From Pseudomonas denitrificans (nom. rej.) (GTDB taxonomy: Bacteria > Pseudomonadota > Gammaproteobacteria > Pseudomonadales > Pseudomonadaceae): a stretch of 64,000 nucleotides of DNA. Positions 39,539 through 48,577 of this stretch are shown here, in pieces (position 1 is the stretch's first letter; each line of letters starts with the position of its first letter). The position numbers and the translations under genes are program-made. The stretch lies in NCBI RefSeq assembly GCF_008807415.1, contig NZ_CP043626.1, positions 3,162,001 to 3,226,000 of the forward strand. The letters run 5' to 3'. The notes under the pieces are model-generated. The model was not told the origin of the DNA and made no database searches. It saw nothing but the letters and a program-made list of their open reading frames with translations.

Positions 39539-40327
39539 TCAGGCTACCTGGCTCGCCGGCACATGGGCCAGCAGATGCTTGAGCAGCGCGCGGTAGGCGA
39601 TCACGCCACGGCTGTTGCCGTCGTTGCGCGAGGGCACCGTGCCCAGGCGGCTGGCGTCGCGCAGCTTGGTATCCACCGGGATGAACGCCTGCCAGAGGGT
39701 ATCCGGGTAGGTATCGCGCAGCACCCGCAGGGTGCCCAGCGACGCCTGGGTACGGCGGTCGAACAGGGTCGGCACGATGGTGAACGGCAGCGCCTGCTTG
39801 CGCGAGCGATTGACCATCTTCAGCGTGTTGACCATGCGCTCCAGGCCCTTGAGGGCGAGGAACTCGGTCTGCACCGGGATCACCAGGTGCTGGCTGGCCG
39901 CCATGGCGTTCACCATCAGGACGCCCAGCAGCGGCGGGCTGTCGATGATCGCGTAGTCGAACTCGTTCCACAGCTGCGCCAGGCTCTTGGCGATCACCAG
40001 GCCGAGACCGTTCTGCCCCGGCGACTGGCGCTCCAGGGTGGCCAGCGCGGTGCTCGAGGGCAGCAGGCGGATGTTCTCGTGGCTGGTGGGCAGCAGCAGC
40101 GACTCCGGCAGCCCCTCAGGCACGTTGCCCTGGTGCAGGAACAGGTCGAACACGCTGTGTTCCAGGGTGTCCGGGTCATGACCGAAGTAGCTGGTCATCG
40201 AGCCATGGGGGTCCAGGTCGACGATCAGCACGCGCTTGCCGGCGTCCGCCAGCAGGCCTGCCAATGCGATCGAGGATGTGGTCTTGCCGACGCCACCTTT
40301 CTGGTTGGCTACCGCCCAGACTTTCAT
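39539..40327 (-). CDS. ParA-family ATPase of the chemotaxis cluster (ParC-like)
   Basis: 262 residues: Walker A NQKGGVGKTTSS, switch/Walker regions LIVDLDPHGS and DYAIIDSPPLLGV. ParA-like proteins in che operons place chemosensory arrays at the cell pole (ParC in Vibrio). ATG 40327 is the family start with GGGGAG upstream. It sits between motD and the CheW-like gene, the place expected. Confidence 0.93.
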   Translation of the reverse strand: MKVWAVANQKGGVGKTTSSIALAGLLADAGKRVLIVDLDPHGSMTSYFGHDPDTLEHSVFDLFLHQGNVPEGLPESLLLPTSHENIRLLPSSTALATLERQSPGQNGLGLVIAKSLAQLWNEFDYAIIDSPPLLGVLMVNAMAASQHLVIPVQTEFLALKGLERMVNTLKMVNRSRKQALPFTIVPTLFDRRTQASLGTLRVLRDTYPDTLWQAFIPVDTKLRDASRLGTVPSRNDGNSRGVIAYRALLKHLLAHVPASQVA

Positions 40328-40377
40328 AGTGCTGGCTCCCCGCATGCACAGGATCGGATCAGGGTCATCATGGTCGC

Positions 40378-41258
40378 TCAGTCCCCTGCCGATGACGAAG
40401 AATTGACGGCGCCACTGCCGGGCGCCTCGCTGGCACTCACTGGTGCAGATTGCGTGCCAGCATGCCGCAACGCCGGGTCCGGCTGCGCCTTGCCACTGCC
40501 CACCCCGCTGATGCTGCGGCGCACCTCCAGGTTGCGGGAGATCACCAGCACCACCCGGCGGTTGCGTGCGCGGCCATCCGCCGTGGCATTGTCCGCCACT
40601 GGCTGGAATTCGCCATAGCCCACCGCCGCCAGCCGACCGGCGTCGAGGCCGTCCTGGGCGAGCATGCGGACGATACTGGCGGCGCGTGCCGCAGACAGTT
40701 CCCAGTTGGTCGGGTACTGCGAATTATGGATCGGAACGTTGTCGGTGAAACCTTCGACGTGCACCGGGTTGCGGTAAGGCGCCAGAATCCTGGCGACCTT
40801 CTCGATGATCTCGAAGGCAGCGTCATTGGGAATGGCATCGCCGCTGGGGACAGCAGGCTGGAATTGAGGGTGATCTCGATCCAGAACTCGTTGCCGCGCA
40901 CCGACAGCTGGTCGGTGGAGATCAGGTCACCGAAGGCCTGGCGCACGCTGTCGGTAATCTGCTGCAGGGTATCGGGGTTGCCCTGGGCCTGGCCGTCGTC
41001 CTGCGGCTCGTTGAGCGACTGGTCCGGCTGCTGGGTGCGCGGGCGTTCCTCGCCGACCGGGATCGGGCGGACAGAGCGGTCCGGCTGGTTGAACACGCCG
41101 GTCAGGGTTTCCGAGAGGATCTTGTACTTGCCCTCGTTGATCGAGGAGATCGAGTACATCACCACGAAGAAGGCGAACAGCAGGGTGATGAAGTCCGCGT
41201 AGGACACCAGCCAGCGTTCGTGATTCTCGTGTTCCTCATGACGTCTGCGGCGAGGCAT
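40378..41258 (-). pseudogene. motD: flagellar stator protein MotD, frameshifted
   Basis: The N-terminal frame shows a MotB-type stator: charged start, membrane span WLVSYADFITLLFAFFVV with the proton-path aspartate (YADF), then a periplasmic region. After NSSLLS (about 40850) the frame fails; the OmpA/peptidoglycan-binding domain (HVEGFTDNVPIHN, NWELSAARA) continues in the next frame to the stop at 40378. Adding one base at the GGGG run 40846-40849 gives 293 residues. As read, MotD would lack its peptidoglycan anchor. MotAB elsewhere could substitute for swimming. ATG 41258 is chosen on spacing from GGAGG. Confidence 0.88.
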
Positions 41259-41273
41259 GCGCATCCCCTCCCC

Positions 41274-42014
41274 TCAGCCGACGAAGCCTTGCAGCTTCAG
41301 CTCGATGGAGCGCGGGTTCTCACCCTCGGCGATGGACAGCAGGCCCTCCATGAGCATTTCGCGGTAGCAGGACTGGCGCAGCACGATGCTTTTCAGCTTG
41401 TTGCCGATGGGCAGCAACAGCAGGTTGGCCAGGCCGACGCCGTAGATGGTGGCGACGAAGGCCACGGCAATGCCGTTGCCCAGCTGGCTGGGGTCGGCGA
41501 GATTGCCCATCACGTGGATCAGGCCCATCACCGCACCGATGATACCGATGGTCGGCGAGTAGCCGCCCATGGCTTCGAATACCTTGGCAGCCGCCAGGTC
41601 GCGGCTTTCCTGGTTGTACAGGTCGACTTCGAGGATGCTGCGGATGGCCTCGGGCTCGGTGCCGTCCACCAGCAGTTGCAGGCCCTTGCGCGCGTAGGGG
41701 TCACGCTCGGCGTCGGCGACGGTCTCCAGGCCCAGCAGGCCTTCCTTGCGCGCCGTCATGCTCCAGCCGACCACGTGGTTGATGCCGCCGACCAGATCCA
41801 CCTTGGGCGGCAGGACCATCCAGCGCAGCATGGTCACGGCGCGCTTGAGCACCGCGACCGGGGTCTGCAGCAGTGCAGCGGCCAGGGTGCCGCCCACCAC
41901 GATCAGTGCCGCCGGGCCATTGGCCAGGGCACCGACGTGCCCGCCCTCGAGGAAGTTGCCACCAATGATGGCAACCAGCGCGAGGATCAGGCCGACCAGG
42001 CTGAGGACATCCAT
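41274..42014 (-). CDS. motC: flagellar stator protein MotC
   Basis: 246 residues, MotA/TolQ family: four spans, VVGGTLAAALL, the cytoplasmic loop with charged residues and the SPTIGIIGAVMGLIHVM span. With MotD it forms the second stator that drives swarming in P. aeruginosa. Start overlaps the cheB stop by one base (TGATG). Confidence 0.95.
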   Translation of the reverse strand: MDVLSLVGLILALVAIIGGNFLEGGHVGALANGPAALIVVGGTLAAALLQTPVAVLKRAVTMLRWMVLPPKVDLVGGINHVVGWSMTARKEGLLGLETVADAERDPYARKGLQLLVDGTEPEAIRSILEVDLYNQESRDLAAAKVFEAMGGYSPTIGIIGAVMGLIHVMGNLADPSQLGNGIAVAFVATIYGVGLANLLLLPIGNKLKSIVLRQSCYREMLMEGLLSIAEGENPRSIELKLQGFVG

Positions 42015-43132
42015 CAGCCGCAGGCCTCGGTCAGGTGCCGGCCGATGTCGTCCAGGCTGTACACCGCGTCGGCCAGGCCCGCCTTGGCGATCGCCATGGG
42101 CATGCCGTAGATCACGCAGCTGGCTTCGTCCTGCGCCCACACCTGGGCGCCGCCCTGCTTGAGCATGCGTGCGCCTTCGCGGCCGTCGGCGCCCATGCCG
42201 GTGAGGACCACCGCCAGGACCTTGTCGCCGTAGGCCTTGGACGCGGAACCGAAGGTCACGTCGACGCAGGGTTTGTAGTTCAGGCGCTCGTCACCAGGCA
42301 GGATGCGGATCGCGCCACGGGAGTCGACCATCATCTGCTTGCCGCCGGGAGCCAGCAGGGCCACGCCGGGACGCAGGATGTCACCATCCTCGGCTTCCTT
42401 GACGGTGATCTTGCACAGCTTGTCCAGGCGCTCGGCGAAGGCCTTGGTGAAGGCTGCCGGCATGTGCTGGATCAGCACCAGCGGTGCAGGGAAGTTGGCA
42501 GGCAGCTGGGTCAGGACCCGCTGCAGCGCCACCGGCCCACCGGTCGAAGTGCCGATGGCTACCAGCCGGTAGGGCTTACGCTTTGGGGCGGCGGAAGTCG
42601 CCGGAGCCGGAGCGGCGGGCGCGTGACTGGCGCCCGACGAAACGGGAGCGGACGGGCGCGCAGTGCCGGCAGCGGGAGCCGAAGCCGGCGCGGCCGGGCT
42701 CGACGAGTACGAGGAGTACGCGGCGAAGCGGCGGTTGCTCTTGGCGATGGTGTGAACCTTCTCGCACAGCAACTGGCGGACCTTGTCCGGGTTGCGCGAG
42801 ATGTCCTCGAAATTCTTCGGCAGGTAATCGACGGCGCCGGCGTCCAGCGCGTCCAGGGTCACCCGCGCGCCCTCGTGGGTCAGCGAGGAGAACATCAGAA
42901 CCGGCGTCGGGCAGCGCTGCATGATGCTCCGCACGGCGGTGATGCCATCCATCAGCGGCATCTCGTAGTCCATGGTGATCACGTCGGGCTTGAGCGCCAG
43001 CGCCTGATCGATCGCCTCGCGGCCGTTGGTTGCCGTGCCGACCACCTGGATCTGCGGGTCAGCCGAAAGAATCTCCGAGACGCGGCGGCGGAAGAACCCC
43101 GAATCGTCCACCACCAGGACTTTGACAGCCAT
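42014..43132 (-). CDS. cheB: chemotaxis protein-glutamate methylesterase CheB
   Basis: 372 residues from ATG 43132 (GTG two codons earlier is in frame but overlaps AGGAG). Receiver domain (about 1-120, [12 protein letters not shown]; phosphoacceptor in [11 protein letters not shown]), Ala/Ser/Pro linker (about 140-185) and methylesterase domain with the catalytic serine in GTSTGGP, IQHMP and the late LTGMGADG. It demethylates receptors. Confidence 0.96.
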   Translation of the reverse strand: MAVKVLVVDDSGFFRRRVSEILSADPQIQVVGTATNGREAIDQALALKPDVITMDYEMPLMDGITAVRSIMQRCPTPVLMFSSLTHEGARVTLDALDAGAVDYLPKNFEDISRNPDKVRQLLCEKVHTIAKSNRRFAAYSSYSSSPAAPASAPAAGTARPSAPVSSGASHAPAAPAPATSAAPKRKPYRLVAIGTSTGGPVALQRVLTQLPANFPAPLVLIQHMPAAFTKAFAERLDKLCKITVKEAEDGDILRPGVALLAPGGKQMMVDSRGAIRILPGDERLNYKPCVDVTFGSASKAYGDKVLAVVLTGMGADGREGARMLKQGGAQVWAQDEASCVIYGMPMAIAKAGLADAVYSLDDIGRHLTEACG

Positions 43133-43162
43133 AGACACTCCTGAAAAAAACTTCTTCCATCA

Positions 43163-43190
43163 CATGGGCGAGCCCTGCGGCTCGCCCATG
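43163..43190. repeat. 12-bp perfect hairpin between cheA and cheB
   Basis: CATGGGCGAGCC-CTGC-GGCTCGCCCATG lies five bases after the cheA stop; on the minus strand a T-run comes about 14 bases later, too far for a standard terminator. It may reduce cheB readthrough or stabilise the cheA end. Confidence 0.6.
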
Positions 43191-43194
43191 GCGG

Positions 43195-45435
43195 TCAGAT
43201 ACGACGGGCGTAGCGCTTGAGCATGCTCGGCACGTCGAGGATCAGCGCGATGCGCCCGTCCCCGGTAATGGTCGCCCCCGCCATGCCCGGCGTGCCCTGC
43301 AGCATCTTGCCCAGCGGCTTGATCACTACTTCTTCCTGGCCCACCAGCTGGTCGACCACGAAGCCGATGCGCTGGGTGCCCACGGAGAGGATCACCACGT
43401 GGCCCTCGCCCGGCTCGTCATACTGCGCGCCCGGCACCAGCCAGCGCTTGAGGTAGAACAACGGCAGAGCCTTGTCGCGGACGATCACCACTTCCTGGCC
43501 GTCGACCACGTTGGTGTTCGACAGGTCGAGGTGGAAGATCTCGTTGACGTTGACCAGCGGGAAGGCGAAGGCCTGGTTGCCCAGCATCACCATCAGGGTC
43601 GGCATGATCGCCAGGGTCAGCGGGACCTTGATGACGATCTTCGAGCCCTGGCCCTTGGTCGAGTAGATGTTGATGATGCCGTTGAGCTGGGAAATCTTGG
43701 TCTTCACGACGTCCATGCCGACACCGCGGCCGGAGACGTCGGAAATCTCGGTCTTGGTCGAGAAGCCCGGCGCGAAGATCAGGTTGTAGCAGTCGGACTC
43801 GGACAGGCGATCAGCCGCGTCCTTGTCCAGCAGGCCCTTCTCCACGGCCTTGGCGCGCAGCACATCCGGGTCCATGCCTTTGCCGTCGTCGGAGATCGAC
43901 AGCAGGATGTGGTCGCCTTCCTGCTCGGCGGACAGCACCACCTTGCCCGAACGCGACTTGCCGGCGGCCTCGCGCTCGTCGGGACCTTCGATACCGTGGT
44001 CCACCGCGTTGCGCACCAGGTGCACCAGCGGGTCGGCCAGGGCTTCGACCAGGTTCTTGTCCAGGTCGGTCTCTTCGCCGATCAGCTCGAGGTTGATCTC
44101 TTTCTTCAGGTTGCGCGCCAGATCGCGGACCTGGCGCGGGAAGCGGCCGAAGACCTTCTTGATCGGCTGCATGCGGGTCTTCATGACCGACGACTGCAGG
44201 TCGGCGGTGACCACGTCGAGGTTGGAGACGGCCTTGGCCATCGCCTCGTCGCCGCTGTTCAGGCCCAGGCGCACCAGACGGTTACGCACCAGCACCAGTT
44301 CGCCGACCATGTTCATGATCTCGTCCAGGCGGGCGGTGTCCACGCGCACGGTGGTTTCCGCTTCGTTGGCCGGCTTCTCCACAGCCGCAGCGGCGGGCTT
44401 GGCCGATGCAGGCTTGGCGGCAGCGGCCGGCGCCGGAGCGGCAGCAGACTTGGGTGCGGGCGCAGGCGCAGCAGCCGCTTTGGGCTGTGCATTGGATGGC
44501 GCAGCCGCGACCGGCTCTTCCTTCGCGCCGGTAAACTGGCCTTTGCCGTGCAGCTCGTCGAGCAACTTCTCGAATTCGTCGTCGGTGATGTTGTCGTCGC
44601 CGCCGACCGCCGGAGCTTCCTCAGACTTGGTCTGGGCAACAGCCTCGACGGCAGCAGGAGCTTCTTCCTTCGCCCCGGTGAACTGGCCTTTGCCGTGCAA
44701 CTGGTCGAGCAGCGCTTCGAACTCGTCGTCGCTGATCTCGTCGCCAGCACCGGCGGCGGGCGCCTCGGCAACCGGTGCCGGAGCCGCACTGACGGGTTCC
44801 TTGGCAGCAGCGCTGAACTGGCCCTTGCCGTGCAACTGGTCGAGCAGTGCTTCGAATTCGTCGTCGGTGATGTCGTCGCCACCGCTGCCAACCGGCGCGG
44901 CGGGCGCTTCAGCGGCAGGCTCGAGGGCATCCATCAGCTGTTCGAACTCGGCGTCGGTGATGTCGCCATAAGCGGCCGCAGCGGCCGGGGCTTCTTCAAC
45001 GACAGGCTCGGCAACAGCCGCAGCGGGAGCTTCGGCGGGAGCAGCGTTCGGGTCGGCCAGGCGCGACAGCGCGGCCAGCAGCTCGGGAGTCGCCGGCGTC
45101 GGCTCCTCCGCATCACGCACCTGCTGGAACATGACGTTGACGGTATCCAGCGCCTGCAGCATCACGTCCATCAGTTCGGCATCCACGCGGCGTTCGCCCT
45201 TGCGCAGCATGTCGAACACGTTCTCGGCGATGTGGCAGCACTCCACCAGCGCATTCAGCTGGAGGAAGCCGGCACCACCTTTGACGGTATGGAACCCACG
45301 GAAGATTGCATTGAGCAGGTCCATGTCATCCGGGCGGCTTTCCAGCTCGACCAGTTGTTCGGACAGTAGCTCGAGAATCTCGCCGGCCTCCACCAGGAAG
45401 TCCTGGAGGATTTCGTCATCGGCGTCGAAGCTCAT
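43195..45435 (-). CDS. cheA: chemotaxis histidine kinase CheA
   Basis: 746 residues: Hpt domain with phospho-His in FRGFHTVKGGAGF (H49); a long Ala/Pro/Glu linker (about 110-360) holding three near-identical acidic repeats (188-207, 233-252, 282-301) and a weaker fourth (157-171); dimerisation region (VRVDTARLDEIMNMVGELV); ATPase with NAVDHGIEG and DDGKGMD; and a C-terminal CheW-like domain. It phosphorylates CheY and CheB. The first gene after cheZ (31 bases). Confidence 0.97.
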   Translation of the reverse strand: MSFDADDEILQDFLVEAGEILELLSEQLVELESRPDDMDLLNAIFRGFHTVKGGAGFLQLNALVECCHIAENVFDMLRKGERRVDAELMDVMLQALDTVNVMFQQVRDAEEPTPATPELLAALSRLADPNAAPAEAPAAAVAEPVVEEAPAAAAAYGDITDAEFEQLMDALEPAAEAPAAPVGSGGDDITDDEFEALLDQLHGKGQFSAAAKEPVSAAPAPVAEAPAAGAGDEISDDEFEALLDQLHGKGQFTGAKEEAPAAVEAVAQTKSEEAPAVGGDDNITDDEFEKLLDELHGKGQFTGAKEEPVAAAPSNAQPKAAAAPAPAPKSAAAPAPAAAAKPASAKPAAAAVEKPANEAETTVRVDTARLDEIMNMVGELVLVRNRLVRLGLNSGDEAMAKAVSNLDVVTADLQSSVMKTRMQPIKKVFGRFPRQVRDLARNLKKEINLELIGEETDLDKNLVEALADPLVHLVRNAVDHGIEGPDEREAAGKSRSGKVVLSAEQEGDHILLSISDDGKGMDPDVLRAKAVEKGLLDKDAADRLSESDCYNLIFAPGFSTKTEISDVSGRGVGMDVVKTKISQLNGIINIYSTKGQGSKIVIKVPLTLAIMPTLMVMLGNQAFAFPLVNVNEIFHLDLSNTNVVDGQEVVIVRDKALPLFYLKRWLVPGAQYDEPGEGHVVILSVGTQRIGFVVDQLVGQEEVVIKPLGKMLQGTPGMAGATITGDGRIALILDVPSMLKRYARRI
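44533..44967 (-). repeat. in-frame tandem repeat in the CheA linker
   Basis: Three copies encode [DE]-x-I-[ST]-DDEFE-[AK]-LLD-[QE]-LHGKGQF, spaced by 45-49 residues, and a fourth, degenerate one (DITDAEFEQLMDAL) comes first. The DNA copies are alike enough to allow recombination between them. Confidence 0.85.
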
Positions 45436-45466
45436 TCGGTGCTCCCTCTACAGCGTCAGCGGACGC

Positions 45467-46249
45467 TTAAAAACCAAGGCTGGACAACAGGTCATCGACA
45501 TCGTCCTGACCGGATACGACGTCCTTTCTTGTATCGGCAGCAATCTGCGGACCTTCACCCTTGGACGATCTTTCTTTTTCCACCGCGTCGCGCATGCTCT
45601 CGTGGTCATGCTCGATGCCGGCGTAGCGATCGACCTGACCCGCCATCCAGACCAGCTTCACCAGGTTCGACTCGACCTCGGTCACCAGCTTGGTGACGCG
45701 CTTGATCACTTGCCCGGTGAGGTCCTGGAAGTCCTGCGCGAGCAGGATGTCGTTCAGGTGCGCGGAAAGTTTGCGGCTGTCCTGGGCACTGATGTAGAGG
45801 AACTGCTCGACACGCTTGGCCAGGTCACGGAAGGCCTCGGGGCCCAGCTCGCGACGCATGAAACGCGACCAGTCTTCCTGCAGCTCCTTGGCCTGGGTCT
45901 CGATGTGCATGACCACCGGGGTGCACTCTTCCACCAGGTCCATGGTGCGATTGGCCGCTTTCTCGGTCATCGTCACCACGTAGGACAGGCGATCGGTGGC
46001 GTCGGCAATCTGCGAGACTTCCTGGGCGCGCGGGGAGCTGGGATCGATCTGGAAGTTGACGATGGCGTTGTGCAGTTCGCGGGTAAGCTTGCCTACCTCT
46101 TGGTAGAGCCCGCGATCACGCGCCTGATTGAGCTCGGAGATCAGCTGCACGGCGGTCTGTACGTCGCCCTGCTCGAGGCAGTCGACCAATTCGCGCGCGT
46201 GTTTTTTCAGGGTCGACTCGAAGTCACCCGCGGATTCGTTGAAATCCAT
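45467..46249 (-). CDS. cheZ: CheY-phosphate phosphatase CheZ
   Basis: 260 residues, long helical protein with the catalytic region LLAQDFQDLTGQVIKRV (Asp/Gln pair) and a C-terminal CheY-binding tail ending QDDVDDLLSSLGF. It resets the CheY signal. It starts 19 bases after cheY. Confidence 0.94.
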   Translation of the reverse strand: MDFNESAGDFESTLKKHARELVDCLEQGDVQTAVQLISELNQARDRGLYQEVGKLTRELHNAIVNFQIDPSSPRAQEVSQIADATDRLSYVVTMTEKAANRTMDLVEECTPVVMHIETQAKELQEDWSRFMRRELGPEAFRDLAKRVEQFLYISAQDSRKLSAHLNDILLAQDFQDLTGQVIKRVTKLVTEVESNLVKLVWMAGQVDRYAGIEHDHESMRDAVEKERSSKGEGPQIAADTRKDVVSGQDDVDDLLSSLGF

Positions 46250-46268
46250 GACGCCCTCTTGGTCAGCC

Positions 46269-46643
46269 TCAGCTGCCGACCCGCTCGAAAATCTTCTCGA
46301 TCTTTTCTTTCAGCACCTGAGCGGTGAAAGGCTTGACCACATAGCCGTTGACCCCGGCCTGGGCCGCTTCGATGATCTGGTCGCGCTTGGCTTCGGCGGT
46401 GACCATCAGTACCGGCAGGTGCTTCAGACGCTCGTCGGCGCGGACCGCACGCAGCAGGTCGATGCCGGTCATGCCGGGCATGTTCCAGTCGGTAACGAGG
46501 AAGTCGAAGTTGCCGCTGTGCAGCATCGGCAGCGCAGTGGTGCCGTCGTCGGCTTCTGCGGTGTTGGTGAACCCCAGGTCCCGCAGGAGGTTCTTGATGA
46601 TGCGCCTCATCGTGGAAAAGTCGTCCACGATGAGAATTTTCAT
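46269..46643 (-). CDS. cheY: chemotaxis response regulator CheY
   Basis: 124 residues, lone receiver: acidic pair VDD at 7-8, phosphoacceptor D52 (LVTDWNMPG), Thr in VTAEAKR and Lys in [11 protein letters not shown] 46643 matches the family start. It binds FliM to change rotation. The 197 bases upstream to fliA contain no gene and could hold a cheYZAB promoter. Confidence 0.97.
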   Translation of the reverse strand: MKILIVDDFSTMRRIIKNLLRDLGFTNTAEADDGTTALPMLHSGNFDFLVTDWNMPGMTGIDLLRAVRADERLKHLPVLMVTAEAKRDQIIEAAQAGVNGYVVKPFTAQVLKEKIEKIFERVGS

Positions 46644-46840
46644 GTTCTTGTCCAAACCTGCCTCCATCGATACCAAACGCGCCCTGGCGGGCGTGCCGTC
46701 AATTCATCGAGCGCCGGGCGCTCTTTGCTGTGGGCGCGTCAAAGGAACGTCACCCAAAAATTCGTAAGCCTATAACTTGCCTAAGGAAAATCCCTTCAGC
46801 ACCGCCTCTCAGAAGCAGCCGACGCGAAACTACCCGATGC

Positions 46841-47590
46841 TCAGCGAGCGCGCCACTCCGCCAGTCGCGAACGCAGGCGCGCGGCGCACTGGCTGTGCAG
46901 CTGGCTGACGCGGGATTCGCTGACGCCCAGCACTTCGCCGATCTCCTTGAGGTTGAGTTCCTCGTCGTAGTACAGCGCCAGCACCAGTCGCTCGCGCTCG
47001 GGCAACTTGGTGATGGCGTCGGCCAGGGCCGCCTGGAAGCGCTCGTCTTCCAGCCCGTGGGACGGCTCGTTCTCGTGGTGCGAGGCGTCTTCGGCAAAGC
47101 CGCCGCCCTGGTCGCCGTCCTGCAACATGTCATCGAAGCTGTACAGACGGCTGCCCTGGGTGTCGCTGAGGATGCCGTAATAATCTTCGAGGCTCATATT
47201 GAGTTCGGCAGCAACCTCCTGATCTTTAGCGTCGCGTCCGGTACGCGCTTCGACGGCGCGGATGGCGTCGCTGACCATGCGGGTGTTGCGGTGGACCGAA
47301 CGCGGGGCCCAGTCACCCTTGCGCACCTCGTCGAGCATGGCGCCGCGGATACGGATGCCGGCGTAGGTTTCGAAGCTCGCGCCCTTGCCCTGATCGTATT
47401 TCTTCGCCGCCTCCAGCAGGCCGATCATGCCGGCCTGCATCAGGTCCTCCACCTGCACGCTGGCCGGCAGGCGGCCGAGCAGGTGGTAGGCGATGCGCTT
47501 CACCAGTGGGGCGTGTTTCTGGATCAGCAGTTCCTGGGAGTTGTGCGCCTGTGCCTTGCTGTACATACGCGCTCCGGAGGCCGCGGTCAT
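46841..47590 (-). CDS. fliA: flagellar sigma factor FliA (sigma-28)
   Basis: 249 residues with sigma-70 regions 2, 3 and 4 (EDLMQAGMIGLLEAAKKY; FETYAGIRIRGAMLDEVRKGDW; VLGVSESRVSQLHSQC). It transcribes late flagellar and chemotaxis genes; the TAAA-N15-GCCGATAC site at 34843 is a likely target. Its ATG overlaps the fleN stop (ATGA). Confidence 0.97.
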   Translation of the reverse strand: MTAASGARMYSKAQAHNSQELLIQKHAPLVKRIAYHLLGRLPASVQVEDLMQAGMIGLLEAAKKYDQGKGASFETYAGIRIRGAMLDEVRKGDWAPRSVHRNTRMVSDAIRAVEARTGRDAKDQEVAAELNMSLEDYYGILSDTQGSRLYSFDDMLQDGDQGGGFAEDASHHENEPSHGLEDERFQAALADAITKLPERERLVLALYYDEELNLKEIGEVLGVSESRVSQLHSQCAARLRSRLAEWRAR

Positions 47591-48414
47591 ACGGCCGAAC
47601 CCGTGGGATGTTGCACCAGGCGCTCGACGAAGAACTCCAGGTGCCCTCGTGGGTTGGCCGGCAGCGGCCAGCTGTCGACCTTCTGCGCCACCGCACGGAA
47701 GGCCAGGGAAGCCTTGCTGCGCGGGAACGCCTCATACACCGAACGCTGCTTCTGCACGGCCTTGCGCACCGACTCGTCGTAGGGAATGGCGCCGACGTAC
47801 TGCAGCGCCACGTCCAGGAAGCGGTCGGTGACCTTGGTCAGCTTGGCAAACAGGTTGCGGCCCTCCTGAGGGCTGTGGGCCATGTTCGCCAGCACGCGGA
47901 AACGGGTCATGCCGTAGTCGCGGTTGAGCAGCTTGATCAAAGCGTAGGCATCGGTGATGGACGTGGGTTCATCACAAACGACCAGCAGCACTTCCTGGGC
48001 GGCACGCACGAAGCTCACCACCGAGTCGCCGATGCCGGCGGCGGTGTCCACCACCAGCACGTCGATGTTGTCGCTGATGTCGCTGAACGCCTGGATCAGG
48101 CCGGCGTGCTGCATCGGCGTGAGGTGCACCATGCTCTGGGTGCCCGAGGCCGCCGGGACGATGCGAATGCCGCCAGGCCCCTGGAGGATCACGTCACGCA
48201 GGTCGCATTCGCCTTCGATGACGTCGGCCAGCGTGCGCTTGGGCGACAGGCCCAGCAACACGTCGACGTTGGCCAGGCCCAGGTCGGCATCCAGCAGCAT
48301 GACGCGGCGGCCGAGATCGGCCAGCGCCAGCGACAGATTCACCGACACGTTGGTCTTGCCCACGCCACCCTTGCCGCCGGTGACTGCGATTACCTGAACG
48401 GGATGCATACCCAT
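47587..48414 (-). CDS. fleN: flagellar number regulator FleN (ParA/MinD-like ATPase)
   Basis: 275 residues: deviant Walker A GGKGGVGKTN, MLLDADLGLANVDVLLG, DTAAGIGDSV. In P. aeruginosa FleN binds FleQ and keeps the flagellum number at one. ATG 48414 is chosen because AAGG lies eight bases upstream; a start at 48450 is also open. Confidence 0.95.
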   Translation of the reverse strand: MGMHPVQVIAVTGGKGGVGKTNVSVNLSLALADLGRRVMLLDADLGLANVDVLLGLSPKRTLADVIEGECDLRDVILQGPGGIRIVPAASGTQSMVHLTPMQHAGLIQAFSDISDNIDVLVVDTAAGIGDSVVSFVRAAQEVLLVVCDEPTSITDAYALIKLLNRDYGMTRFRVLANMAHSPQEGRNLFAKLTKVTDRFLDVALQYVGAIPYDESVRKAVQKQRSVYEAFPRSKASLAFRAVAQKVDSWPLPANPRGHLEFFVERLVQHPTGSAV

Positions 48415-48577
48415 ATCAATACCTTGTCTCGTCGTTCGACCGTCACGCATCGGCGTTTCGGCTAATCCGGCTGCAGTGCTCTACCGCCTCCGGCGCTCGC
48501 GGATCGTCTTGCAGAGCATCCGCATCGCTTGGGCGGCTCAACCGGCCACCCCACGCCCCACCCGGGGCTCACAATCT

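Noticed and set aside
44533..44967. CheA linker repeats as a CRISPR-like array
   Set aside because: Repeats are in frame, unequal, and lie in a well-supported coding gene.
43399..45369. 656-residue plus-strand frame opposite cheA
   Set aside because: Antisense of cheA; repeats in it only mirror the CheA linker repeats.
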